From Teratosphaeria epicoccoides (taxonomy: Eukaryota > Ascomycota > Dothideomycetes > Mycosphaerellales > Teratosphaeriaceae), in contig JADDMT010000196.1 in NCBI GenBank assembly GCA_021401465.1, forward strand, positions 1-41,963: a DNA stretch of 41,963 bases. The letters run 5' to 3'. Positions 1-10,414 of the stretch are shown here, piece after piece. The position numbers were made by a program, and so were the translations under genes. Within the stretch, counting starts at the first letter, position 1; each line of letters opens with the position of its first letter. Below the pieces are notes generated by a model. The model was not told the DNA's origin and searched no databases. It saw only the letters and a list, made by a program, of their open reading frames with translations.

Positions 1-1045
1 ACTACCTTAGTCGAGAGAACCCGCGACTAATGAGTTCTTCGACGGGATCATGGTAGTAGTCGACCGATTCACTAAGTTCGGGAAGTTTATCCCTTACCGC
101 GAAGACTTCAAGACTAAAGATATCGCGTATGTCTTCATCAAATAGGTAGTAGCATTACACGGCATGCCACAGGACCTAGTAACGGATCGAGGATCCGTGT
201 TTACCTCCAACTTCTAGAGAGCCCTGATAAGACAATTCTAGGTCAAACATCGATTAAGTACTTCCTTCTACCCTCAGACAGATGGACAGACAGAACGCCT
301 AAATCAGACGTTAGAACAGTACCTTCGATCCTATGTTAATAGGGACCAGAACAACTAGGTAGAGTTGTTGCTAATAGCATAGCTCGCGTATAATAGTACG
401 CTAGCAGAGTCGACAGGACTCTCGCCATTTCAGATGGCATATGGATTAGCTATAGAAGACATTCCAGACGTCTTAGCTAGCGATCCGAACCTAGCAGCAC
501 TCGGACGAGTAGAACATCTACGCTGACTGCAAACAGAAGCACGACTCGACCTGCAGTTCTATCAGCAGAACATGGCACGGTACGCGAATCGTAAGAGAAT
601 TAAGGGACTAATTCTAAAGGAGGGGGACAAGGTGTATCTCCTCTGCCGTCACATCAAATCGGACAAACCGAGTAAAAAACTGGACGCTGTAAAACTAGGA
701 CCATTTAGGATCAAGGCTAAGACGGGACCAGTCAATTTTGAATTACAGCTACCCGAGCAGATGAGAGTACACCCTGTGTTCCATGTCTCTCTGCTAGAAC
801 AAGCAGCGCCGGACGCCGCACTGCAATCAGAACCCTTACTACTCGACCCTGAAGTAGAAGAACCGGAGTACTCTGTCGAAAGGATTATCGACACTCGCTA
901 GCGGGACAGACAGCGACAGTACTTAGTAAAATGGGAAGGATATAGGAGTACCGAGAACACCTGGGAACCCCTAGAACACCTGCGAAACTGTCAGCAAAAG
1001 ATACGAAGTTTCGAGAAAGGAACGAACCTAGGAAGAAGATCCTAA
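1..1045 (+). pseudogene. Ty3/gypsy chromovirus pol, 3' part (family 1, copy 1), RIP-damaged
   Basis: The frame used at 572-901 can be followed from the window edge to the TAA at 1043-1045, interrupted mainly by TAG codons. The first ~440 nt read as an integrase catalytic core (motifs such as VTDRGSVF and FYPQTDGQTERLNQ). The GPF-type integrase C-terminus follows (KLGPFRI, VHPVFHVSLL), then a chromodomain at about 857-1010 (YLVKWEGY, NTWEPLEHL). A C-terminal chromodomain defines chromoviruses, where it guides integration to chromatin. The protein cannot be made intact because Trp and Gln codons have become stops. This copy is less mutated than the one at 4143-7637; for example it keeps a chromodomain Trp codon that is TAG there. 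The last 18 nt overlap the antisense frame at 1028-1660. The 5' part lies outside the window. Confidence 0.9.
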
Positions 1046-1660
1046 GCCACGACTAGACTCCTGCGGGACGCCGTCGACCGGCTCGGCTATCACGCCATCC
1101 AGGAAACCCTAATATGAGGAGTTAGCGAAACCCTCCATTGCGCTCTATGTCGTAGGACTAAGAGCGAGACCCGCGGAAGGATCTAGGTCAAGAAGAAACC
1201 CGGCCTACGCAAGAGCTTGTTCCTCGGCCTCCTCCTCCCTGATCTCGCGCTCCTCGAGAGCGCGACCATCTTCGACCTCCCGGTCGACTGCGTCTAACTG
1301 TTTTCGAAGACGCATCTCCTTCGCATGCGCCTCTAGCATCTTCTGCGAAGCTTCGGCTAGGACTACCTTCGCACGATCGAGATCGGCAATCAGTCTTTTC
1401 CGCTAATCGCCTAACTTCTTCTATTCGACCTCTGTCACCTTCGCGTCGCAACTCCGACAGTTGCTAAAGTAACATTACGAACATTTCCCTAAGGAAATGT
1501 GTACCCGACAGACGAGCTTTAGCTCTTGATACCGAGTACAGGACTTTATGCTGTCCTAGCCCTAACGATGGATTCGATTCGCGCGGCGTTTGCGTTTCTG
1601 CGTTGAAGGGGCGTTAGTGTCTAGAATGACACAAGGCAGTAATGTAGAAAGAGAAGACAT
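1028..1660 (-). pseudogene. Antisense accessory ORF of family-1 chromovirus (copy 1), Zn2Cys6-like plus coiled coil
   Basis: One frame runs from ATG at 1660 to TAG at 1028 (211 codons with the stop), broken only by 7 TAG and 1 TAA. It lies between pol and the 3' LTR on the opposite strand and overlaps the end of pol by 18 nt. Seen in the frame: a basic stretch at residues 21-32 (QKRKRRAN type), then Cys at 41, 51, 60, 63, 68 and 71 with Tyr at 44. Position 44 is Cys in copies 2 and 3. The pattern CX2CX6CX8CX2CX7C fits the fungal Zn2Cys6 spacing. A charged heptad-like coiled coil covers roughly residues 86-150. Other copies are at 7620-8252 and 33016-33648, both exactly 633 nt. I do not recognise a named family. 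A DNA-binding or regulatory role is inference. Confidence 0.75.
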
Positions 1661-1739
1661 CACAGTTTGAAAGAAGAAACAAGAGAAACCCTGCACTAAT
1701 GAGGTAGCTCAGGGACGAGCTAGACTAAGAGGGGGATAG

Positions 1740-2229
1740 TGTCATAAGTGTCAGGAGTACTGTCCGGAGTACTATAGGATACAGGATCATGTAGGTCCTA
1801 AGTGCTATGAGTCATAGTACCGTCATAGGAGTACTATGAGTTATAGGCATAGTCATAGAAGAAAGGATCTGTCACATAAGGACAGATCCCCGGATCTGTA
1901 GGGTTAGTCTACAGATCTATAGGCTTGCAAGGAAGAAGGGATCTGTCACGTGATGACAGACCCTTGGATCTGTGGGGTTAGTCCATAGATCCACAGACAC
2001 GGATCTGTCAGGTCTGTCGACAGATCTAACAGAGCTGCTCTGTCGCTCTCTAGTATATAGGGATGGCTTTAGGACAGGCAGTTAGGAGCTTCGTGCTTAA
2101 TCTCAATTCAATCCTCTCTTGCTTAGAGGAGAGTCAGTTACAAGGTCAACTGCTATTGTCGATATTCTTCACAGCTCCCGAGTCTAACACCTGGTCACCT
2201 TCCTGCTATTAGCACCTACCCTTATGACA
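1740..2229 (+). repeat. LTR of family-1 chromovirus, shared by copies 1 and 2
   Basis: This 490-bp repeat begins TGTCATAAGTG and ends CCTTATGACA. It is preceded by the purine tract AAGAGGGGGATAG, a plausible polypurine tract. A TATATAG at 2054-2060 is a candidate promoter for the sense transcript. The U3-like part (about 1865-2035) holds several ATCTGT/ACAGAT inverted motifs. Homologous LTRs are at 8333-8803 (471 bp) and, inverted, at 32488-32936 (449 bp). Confidence 0.88.
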
Positions 2230-2293
2230 CTTCACAGCTCTACGAGTCTAATACCTAGTTACCTTCCTACTATTAGCACCTACCCTTAGGACA
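2167..2293 (+). repeat. Tandem duplication of the LTR 3' end
   Basis: Two near-identical units, 2167-2229 (63 bp) and 2230-2293 (64 bp), each begin CTTCACAGCTC and end with the LTR terminus (TTATGACA in the first, TTAGGACA in the second). The copy at 8333-8803 has only one such unit, so the duplication is specific to this LTR junction. Confidence 0.85.
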
Positions 2294-2352
2294 TTTTAAG
2301 CACTACTTCTAAGGAAGCATCAGGGGACTCGTCGAGCGCTTGATATACGCCT

Positions 2353-3471
2353 ATGTTAAGTAGTTCTTCAGCTATTAGTTCAACTTCTAGTGACAATCAA
2401 CTAACACTATAAGAACAAGTTGCTACTATACCTCAAATTATGTAGTAGCTCGAATCCATTTACCTTAGCGAGATGGCTCTAGCATCTGTCGCAGGTTTAA
2501 CTACTAGGAATAGACATAGCAACAACGGCTTCAAGATAGGAAGCCCTACAGAGTTCATAGGACAACGATCTTAAGTCGAGATGTTTATCCTATAATGCTA
2601 GTTAGCATTTAACGTAGATACGGAACAGTTTACAACACATCATAAGCGAATAATGTACATTGTCTCTTACCTAAAGGGACTAGCGTTCGAGTTTATCTAG
2701 CCTCATCTGACAGATTATCTAGATCATGTCAGTAATGTCGAAGCTAGGAAGACGAAAACTAGGGAGATTCTTAACTTAGACAAGTCTTTGTTTAAGGCAT
2801 TACGCAAAGCGTTTAGGCTCGGTAATAAGCAACAAGAGGCTAAGAGAGTTCTCCTAGGAATCTAGCAGAAGGTTTCTGCTATTAAGTACCGCGCGGACTT
2901 TTAGACTCTCTCTGCTCAAGTCGACTAGAATAATAATGCTTTAGCCGCTTAGTTCTACTAGGGACTAAAGGAGACGGTTAAAGACGAAATTGCCCGAGGA
3001 GATTAGCTAACGACATTCAAGGAAATAAGCAATCTCGCGATTAGAATCGATAATCGCATCTAGGAGCGACAGCAAGAACGACAACACGGAAATCGCAAGC
3101 TAGCACAGGCTAACTATAAGGTCTAACGATTGGCACTAAAATGGCGAAGCGATTACTACGGTCTCTAACCTATGGAGTTAGATGCGACTAAGGGGCGTCC
3201 GAGGAATAGACCCTGAGGAAAGCCGCAGAAGGGCTCTCCCCCCTAGAATAGTCTAAAGAAGCCATTCGACAAGAGTAATCTCGAGTGCCATAACTGTGGA
3301 AAGAAAGGACACTTTGCCCGCGAGTGTTTTGCTAAGAAGCAACGACAAGAACTGCCTAGGATAGAGCAGGCTCGCGCGACTATAACGGCGCCTTAGCAAA
3401 AGGCCGCTACTACTCGAGAACTAGACTATGCCGCACTTACTTAGACTGCGTGCTACGACGACGATTGTTAA
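2353..3471 (+). pseudogene. gag of family-1 chromovirus (copy 2), RIP-damaged
   Basis: The frame starts at ATG 2353 and is readable through a Ser/Thr-rich N-terminus, a helical retrotransposon-gag region (motifs FEFIQPHL-like, ALRKAFRLG, REILNLDKSLF) and a basic linker. It then has a CCHC zinc knuckle at 3286-3327 (C-HN-C-GKKG-H-FARE-C, spacing CX2CX4HX4C). Gag packages element RNA into virus-like particles in the cytoplasm. The TAA at 3469 may be the original stop or a mutated CAA, because the same frame stays readable (interrupted only by RIP-type stops) toward 4.2 kb. Gag uses a different frame from pol, so a frameshift or separate initiation would have been needed. It sits about 60 nt after the duplicated LTR end. 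Confidence 0.85.
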
Positions 3472-4142
3472 ATTCACATAAGTGATAAAGATAGTTCTAG
3501 ATAGTACCCTAGCCGAAACAAGGCATAGTCGATCTGTGCGCTAAGGGGTACACCTTCTAGTGCGACAGTCCTAAGGCAACAGGAGCTAGAAGAAAGAGAA
3601 GAAGGTTCGGATGACAACTACGAGATTGTCGAAGCCGTTATTCCTGATTCTGAGGAAGACGAGAGCATAGAGTGATAGGCCATGCTACTGCATGACATCG
3701 GACTCGATATTATCCGAATTATACAGAACTAGTAGGCTTAGGCTTGCCTATAGATTAATAGAGTATAACACGTCAACTAGCTTTAGTATGACGAACTAGC
3801 CGACCGTATGCGACGACACCTAAGGAGACTACTAGTCGTAGCTTAACCTCACGCGCATCAGAAAGTTGTCTAAGAAATTGTACTTTTCGGGGTAGAGTTT
3901 ACGCCCTAGGGAGGCTACCTTACCTACGAAGGTATTCAGATTTCACAAGCGCTACAACTCCGAGTCTACTACTTAAAGATAGAGTACGCAAGAAACACGC
4001 AGGAACAGCAAGGCCAAGAGCGAGAACGACCTCTTAGGCCAGAGAACGGTAACGCTTAGAGAAGAAGCCAAGACCGCATGATCCCTGAACTAGTCCGTGA
4101 AGACAGTTATTTAGGAAACGACAAGGTCCGCCAGAATTAGAC

Positions 4143-7100
4143 CTACAGACAGACTAGACAGGGCTGCAACGATGTGCCGCGATCGGCGCCAGATACGCGA
4201 ACAACCTTAGAGTATAGGTGCACATCGACGAGACGCTAGCTAGGGCCTTAATAGATTCAGGATGTACTAGAATCTTCATGACGCCTAAGTTCGCCAGGAT
4301 AGCTAGGATAAAGCTACAGGCAAAGACGAATGCTTTCTCGCTACAAGCGATTAATAGAAAGCCGGTTACATCTAACCAAGGAATAGTTGACGAAGAAACT
4401 AAGATGATGCCTCTACGGATAGGACGCTACTAAGAGATGCTCTAGTTTGACATCACAGAGTCACTAGGCTCGGATGTAGTACTAGGGTTACTATAGCTAA
4501 GAAACGCTAGCCCCTATATCGACTAGAAGAATGAGAGGATCTAGTTCCTAGAACTCTCAAGATCGATACCTCTACCTGTAGTGCACGACGTACTAGGCAA
4601 GATCGAAATATGTGCTATGACTTCAAGCGAGATAGTAGCCGCCATTAAGGATCTAGAATAGGAAGTGCATGTCCTATAGGTCAAAGTAACGCAAACGGAA
4701 GTCAGGGTCGAATTCATAGTTCCTAATAAGTATAAAGAGTTCGCTACTCTTTTCGAGGAAGAACCTGACTAAGAAGCTCTGCTAGAACACTAGGAGTAGG
4801 ACCACGGGATACCCTTACTCCCTAGCAAGACACTAACGAAGCAATTAGTTCGCCTGTTGTTAGCGGCAAAACTAGAGATTCTCCGGAAATACCTAGAAGA
4901 CAACCTCCGGAAAGGCTTCATCCGCAAGTCGTAGTCCCTAGCTAGATACCTAATCCTGTTTGTGCCTAAGGGGGAAGATAACTAGCGACACTACGTAGAT
5001 TATTGTGGATTAAATGACATCATGATAAAGAATATTTATCTACTTCCTTTGCTCTCGGAATTACAGGACCGCCTGCAAGGAGTAATTTTGTTCTCGAAGT
5101 TCGATATACCTAGAGTATATAACCGAATTTGAATTAAGGAAGGCGAAGAATAGAAGACTACATTCCGAACTAGGTTCGGACACTACGAGTACATAGTCAT
5201 GCCATTTAGGTTGACAAACGCCCTAGCTACATAGCAGGCATTTATTAACAATGTGCTACGAGAGTACCTTGACGTCTTTGTGGTTATATACCTAGACGAC
5301 ATCCTCGTCTACTCCCGGACAATCGAAGAGCATAGGACTTACGTACGTAAGGTACTTCAGAAACTCTAGGATTACTAGTTAAAGGTTAAGCCTTAGAAGA
5401 GCGAGTTTTACAAGCAGGAAGTACAATTCCTTAGCTACGTAGTAGCGTGGAATAGAGTCAAGATAGACACTAAGAAAGTCTAAGTCGTAAAAGAGTAGCC
5501 TACGCAGACTAATGTTAAGGAAGTATAGTCCTTCCTTAGGTTCGCTAACTTCTACTAAAGATTTGTAGCAAACTATTCGAAGATTACGGCACTACTTACG
5601 ACTCTTACGACAAAGGATACACTATTCGTGTAGGACGACGCCTAACGGAATGCCTTCAAGGAACTTAAGCAACAATTCACAGATTAGCTGATCTTACTTG
5701 TATTCGACCTAGATAAGCCTATCATAGTCGAAACAGATGCCTCTAACGTAGCACTCGGGGCATGCTTAAGTCAACTAGGACCGAGTAGACGACTACAGCT
5801 AGTCGCCTACTACTCGAGGAAATTGTCTGGACCTAAACTCTAATACGACGTCTACGACAAAGAACTTCTAGCTATAGTAGACGCCTACAAGGCCTAGCGA
5901 GTCTACTTAGAAGGTTCTAAGCACTAGGTCACAGTCTACACAGACTATGAGAACTTACGATACTTCATAACGACGAAAGAGTTAAACTGACGACAGGTTC
6001 GGTAGAGTAAGGAGCTCTCTAGTTTTAACTGCAAGATTGTCTATCGCAAGGGGGCTAATAACGCGCGCGCCGATGCACTTAGCCGCTAGACGGACTACAT
6101 GAAGGGCGTGAAGCAGGAGAAACATGCTGTTCTCTAGGAAAATAGCGATGGCACGCTAGGAGTTAACTAACTCGCAGCCATGACTATCACATAGACTAGT
6201 GAATTTCAGGACGACCTGAAGAACGCGCTAGTCTACGACCTAACTGCACTCGCTGTCCGCGACGACATTAATGGACAGGAGGATTAGGAAGACGAAGACG
6301 GAATCCTTCTGTTTTAAGGATTAGTATACATGCTAACGTCTTTACAATTAGAGCTACTACGACTCTGACATGACGTACCTTAGGCAGGACACCCGGGAGT
6401 GTCTAAAATGAAGCAAATTCTCTGACAAGAATATTACTTCCCTAGGATGAGCAAGGCAATCGAGGACTATGTCCGTTAATATGTAACTTGCTAACAAAGT
6501 AAGCATGACTGTTACAAACTATATAGGCTACTACGACTACTTAAGGTACCTTAATAGCCATGGGAATCGCTCGCTATGGATTTCATTATTAAACTACCTT
6601 AGTTAAGAGAACCTGCTACGAATGAGTTCTTCGACAGGATCATAGTAGTAGTTGACTAATTCACTAAGTTTAGGAAGTTTATCCCTTACCGCAAAGACTT
6701 CAAGACTAAAGATATCGCGCATGTCTTCATTAAATAGGTAGTAGCACTACACAGCATGCTATAGGACCTAGTAACGGATTAAGGATCTGTGTTTACCTCT
6801 AACTTCTAGAGAGCCCTAATGAGACAATTCTAGGTCAAACATCGACTAAGTACTTCCTTCTACCCTTAGACGGATAGACAGACAGAACGTCTAAATCAGA
6901 CGTTAGAATAGTACCTTCGATCCTATGTGAATAGGGACTAGAACAACTAGGTAGAATTGTTGCTAATAGCATAGCTCGCGTATAATAGTATGCTAGCAGA
7001 GTCGACAGGACTCTCGCCTTTTTAGATGGCATATAGATCAGCTATAGAAGACATCCCGGACGTCTTGGCTTGTGATCTGAACCTAGTAGCACTCGGACGA

Positions 7101-7637
7101 GTAGAACATCTACGCTAACTGCAAACAGAAGCACGACTCGACCTGTAGTTCTATTAGCAGAACATGGCATAGTACGCAAATCGTAAGAGAATTAAGGGAC
7201 TAATTCTAAAGGAGGGGGACAAGGTATATCTCCTCCGCCGTCACATCAAATCAGACAAGCCGAGTAAAAAACTAGACGCTGTAAAACTAGGACCATTTAG
7301 GATTAAGGCTAAGACGGGACTAGTTAATTTTAAGTTACAGCTACCTAAGCAGATGAGAATACACCCTGTGTTCTATGTCTCTCTACTAGAACAAGCAGCA
7401 CTAGACGCTACACTACAAATAGAACCCTTACTACTCGACCCTAAAGTAGAAGAACCCGAGTACTCTGTCGAGAAGATTGTCGACACTCGCTAGCAGGACA
7501 GACAGCGAGAGTACTTAGTAAAATGGGAAGGATATAGGAGTACTAAGAACACCTAGGAACCCCTAGAACATCTGCGAAACTGTTAGCAAAAGATACGGAG
7601 TTTCGAGAAAGGAACGAACCTAGGAAGAAGATCCTAA
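4143..7637 (+). pseudogene. pol of family-1 chromovirus (copy 2), RIP-damaged
   Basis: A single frame carries all Ty3/gypsy Pol domains in the standard order. Aspartic protease: DSG at 4254-4262. Reverse transcriptase: catalytic YLDD at 5289-5300, preceded by FSKFDI-like and FRLTNA-like motifs. RNase H: VETDASN near 5730 and YDKELLAIV near 5860. Integrase: H2C2 finger at about 6360-6510 and DDE core at about 6580-6990. Chromodomain: about 7455-7600, ending at TAA 7635-7637. Stops are nearly all TAG at former Trp/Gln codons, with no evident frameshift, so point mutation rather than indels killed the gene. The start is uncertain; the frame is open upstream of the protease. The last 18 nt overlap the antisense ORF at 7620-8252. 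Confidence 0.9.
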
Positions 7638-8252
7638 GCTACGACTAGACTCCTGCGGAATGCTGTTAGTCGGCTTGGCTATCACGCCATCCAGGAAACC
7701 CTAGTACGAGGCGTTAGCGAAACCCTCTATTACGCTCTATATCGTAGGACTAAGAGCGAGACCCGCTAAAGGATCTAGGTTAAGAAGGAACCTAGCCTGT
7801 AAGAGAGCCTGTTCTTTGGCCTCATCCTCCCTAATCTCCCGCTCCTCGAGAGCGCGACTATCTTCGACCTCCTAGTCGACTATGTCTAACTGTTTTCGAA
7901 GACGTATCTCCTTTGCATGCGCCTCTATTATCTTCTGCGAAGCCTTAGCTAGGACCGCCTTCGCACGATCGAGATCAGTAATTAGTCTTTTCCGCTAATC
8001 ACCTAACTTCTTCTATTCGACCTCTGTTACCTTCATGTTATAACTCTGACAGTTGCTAAAGTAACATTGCAAGCATTTCCCTAAGGAAATGTGTACCTAA
8101 CAAACGAGCTTTAACTCTTGACACTAAGTATAGGACTTCATGCTATCCTAGCCCTAACGATAGATTCGATTCGCGCGGCGTTTACGTTTCTGCGTTAAAG
8201 GGGCGTTAGTGTCTAGGATGACACAAGGCAGTAATGTAGAAAGAGAAGACAT
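7620..8252 (-). pseudogene. Antisense accessory ORF of family-1 chromovirus (copy 2)
   Basis: ATG is at 8252 and the stop at 7620: again exactly 633 nt, convergent with pol and overlapping it by 18 nt. Cys is present at 44, 51, 60, 63 and 68, with Tyr at 41 and 71. Copy 1 has Cys at both of the latter sites, so TGT/TGC-to-TAT RIP changes explain the gaps. The coiled-coil part is recognisable. The shared TAG codons I checked (33 and 35) are the same as in copies 1 and 3, matching saturation of the same mutable Trp/Gln codons. Function is unknown. Confidence 0.75.
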
Positions 8253-8332
8253 CACAGCATAAAAGGAAATGACAAGAGAAACCCCGCACTAATAAGGTAG
8301 CTTAGGGACGAGCTAGGCTAAGAGGGGGATAG

Positions 8333-8803
8333 TGTCATGAGTGTTAGGAGAACTATGGGTTTTAGGATCATGAGGGTCCTAAGTGCTATGAGTCATAGGT
8401 ATAGTCATAGGAGTACTATGAGTTATAGGCATAGTTATAGGAGAAAGGACCTGTCACGTAAGGAGAGATCCCTAGATCTGTAGGGTTAGTCTACAGATCT
8501 ATAGGCTTATAAGGAAGAAGGGATCTGTCACAGGATAACAGACCCTTAGATCTATAGGGTTAGTCTATAGATCTACAGACATAGATCTGTTAGGTCTATT
8601 AACAGATCTAATAGAGCTACTCTGTCTCTCTAGTATATAGGGATAGCTTCAGGACAGGCAGTTAGGAGCTTCGTGCTTAATTTAATTCCCTTTCCCTAGG
8701 GGATAGTTAGTTACAAGGTTAACTGCTATTATCGATATTCTTTACAGCTCTACAAGTCTAACACCTAGTTACCTTCCTGCTATTAGCACCTACCCTTATG
8801 ACA
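8333..8803 (+). repeat. 3' LTR of family-1 chromovirus (copy 2)
   Basis: This 471-bp repeat runs from TGTCATGAGTG to CCTTATGACA and is preceded by AAGAGGGGGATAG. A TATATAG at 8634-8640 is at the same place as in the left LTR. It is more AT-rich than the LTR at 1740-2229 through C-to-T/G-to-A changes. It abuts copia-derived sequence on its right, suggesting insertion into or next to an older copia element. Confidence 0.88.
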
Positions 8804-8859
8804 TTACATCTATACGACAGTATTATCCTTAGTAACATGTCAGACTACGTTAGTATTAA

Positions 8860-9363
8860 TGACAGGCTAATAATAGAGGCCTATTTAGACAGCTTGTAGG
8901 CTAATAATCATAATAACTGCTGTTTAACATACGGTTATCTTATTAAGCTTATAGGGCTTATAGCATAGCGCTCTAGTAAGCAACTACTAGTGACTTAGTC
9001 TACTACTAAGGCTAAGTATGTAGCAATAACTCTCGCTATGCGCAAAGTTACTACTATTTGCTATCTACTTAAGGATCTTAACAAGCCTTAAGATTATGTT
9101 ACTTTGTATAAGGACAGCTAACTAGCAATTAACCTTCTAAGCAGACTAGCTACAGACAGCAAGAGTAAGCACATTAATGTGTAATACTACGTTATCTGCA
9201 AGCATACTAAGAATAGACTAGTCAGAGTAACTAAGATCTATACTAACTAAGAGGCCACTAATAGATTAACTAAGTAGCTTAATTAAGTCAAGTCCAAGCG
9301 ATTTAAGAAGCTAGCTAGTATGACTGACTATAGCTACCTCCTACTCATGACTAAGAACAATTA
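8860..9363 (+). pseudogene. Ty1/copia pol remnant (RNase H end)
   Basis: Conceptual translation shows the copia RNase H signature. A Trp-turned-TAG precedes RSSKQLLVT; STTKAKYVAI follows, then ICYLLKDL, LYKDSQLAINLL and SKSKHINVQYY. It ends in an ATNRLTKQL-like C-terminus and TAA at 9361-9363. Only the pol 3' end is present; the rest is missing or beyond recognition to the left, where the chromovirus LTR begins. Most in-frame stops are TAG/TAA of RIP type. A purine tract (CAAGGGGG at about 9379-9386) follows, as expected just before a 3' LTR. Confidence 0.8.
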
Positions 9364-9386
9364 AAAGAGCTTAGAACAAGGGGGTA

Positions 9387-9985
9387 CTAGCGTAGCGGCA
9401 TAGTATAGAGTAGCGTAGATACTTAACAATAGGGTTAATAGCGCCATTCCTTAGTTAATTAAGATACTCTATAGCGTTAACACACCTTAATTAAGGCGAT
9501 AATAGCTTATCGAGAGTATACGCAAAGGGGGTAAGTTAAACAAGCAGTTTAGTAATTACGTAAGCCTTAATTTATAACTACCTTCTAACTTTGTAACTAG
9601 ATTCTTCTTCTTCTAAATAACAATTAACAATTATGCGATCCTTTTAGAACCTCTTAATTTAACTTTGTCATCCTTGCTATTGTTACTACTAGAAGGGGTA
9701 TAGCTTTAGCTCTAGTTTGCAAGGTAGTTTGCAACCTAGTTAACAATTATAGCTATAAGGGCTAGGTTAATAGTCAGGGTTAGCTATAGTCCCTATATAA
9801 GGGATTAATTACCTTGTCTGCTACGTAATTAGCCTCTAGTAGAACCGTCGTTTAATGTAGTGTTACTTGTAAGGAGTACTCCTATAGGCTAGTTACTTAG
9901 GCTAGCTTTGCTATTACAGGCACTTAGAATAGTACTTACTACGCGTTAGTTATAAGTTCGTAGTACTCTAGACATATTATAGTAT
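9387..9985 (+). repeat. Probable 3' LTR of the copia remnant
   Basis: The stretch directly follows the copia polypurine-like tract. It contains a TATA-like CTATATAAGGG near 9792, in the right place for a U3 promoter. The limits are inferred: RIP has altered the expected TG and CA ends, and no second copy in this window fixes the right edge. Confidence 0.4.
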
Positions 9986-10024
9986 TCTTTACTAAACTGC
10001 AAAGTAGGGAGGAGAAAGCAGAAC

Positions 10025-10414
10025 TAATATAGATGTATATGCTATATAATATGAAAATATCTTGTAATGTAACAGAGTAATCTGAACTTTTAGTAGGTAT
10101 AAGATAGTACTACTTTCTGCTTATTATAGAGGTAGCGCTAGAGGTGCTTATAACTCCTAATGCCCCTTAATTAGGAAAGCATGTCTAAGCCTAACCTTAA
10201 GCAGGGGTACTATAGGGTCAGGAAACCCCTACAGGGGTACTATAGGGTTAGCGGCATAGGGGTATCCTATGTTAGGCATTAATCCTACTTAGATGACATA
10301 TAAGCTAATATATGTATAAAGGACCCCCTTTGCTATGTAGTAGGGTTATTACATGCTAAGAGTAGGCATTAGAACCTATGTAGCTCTAATAGCCCCCTTG
10401 TATTAACTATATTA
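10025..10414. repeat. Solo LTR-like repeat, copy A
   Basis: This 390-bp sequence is shared with 37129-37488 over its whole length, with numerous transitions and small indels. It starts TAATATAG and ends CTATATTA, which are inverted copies. The partner copy ends CCGTATTA, so the original ends were probably TGATACGG and CCGTATCA, converted by RIP; that gives the TG..CA ends of an LTR. A TATAAA at about 10315 and a promoter-like layout support a solo LTR. The parent element is not in the window. Confidence 0.6.

Larger units (their letters stand above)
1740..8803 (+). mobile_element. Full-length family-1 Ty3/gypsy chromovirus (copy 2)
   Basis: Its order is 5' LTR (1740-2229), gag, pol (protease, reverse transcriptase, RNase H, integrase, chromodomain), a convergent antisense ORF, a purine-rich tract just before the 3' LTR, and the 3' LTR (8333-8803). 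Total length is about 7.06 kb. Both LTRs start TGTCAT and end ATGACA. The 5' LTR also serves as the 3' LTR of the partial copy to its left, so the two copies form an LTR-sharing tandem. All coding regions carry RIP-type nonsense changes but few or no indels: gag keeps one frame, and pol keeps one frame from about 4143 to 7637. Confidence 0.9.

Noticed and set aside
1188..1451. 87-codon minus-strand frame in the chromovirus tail
   Set aside because: It is out of frame with the conserved 633-nt antisense ORF and is not preserved in the other copies.
2353..7637. TAG as a reassigned sense codon in the element genes
   Set aside because: Host genes nearby use ordinary codons, and the pattern (TAG from TGG/CAG, TAA from CAA, paired with general C-to-T/G-to-A change) is fully explained by RIP.
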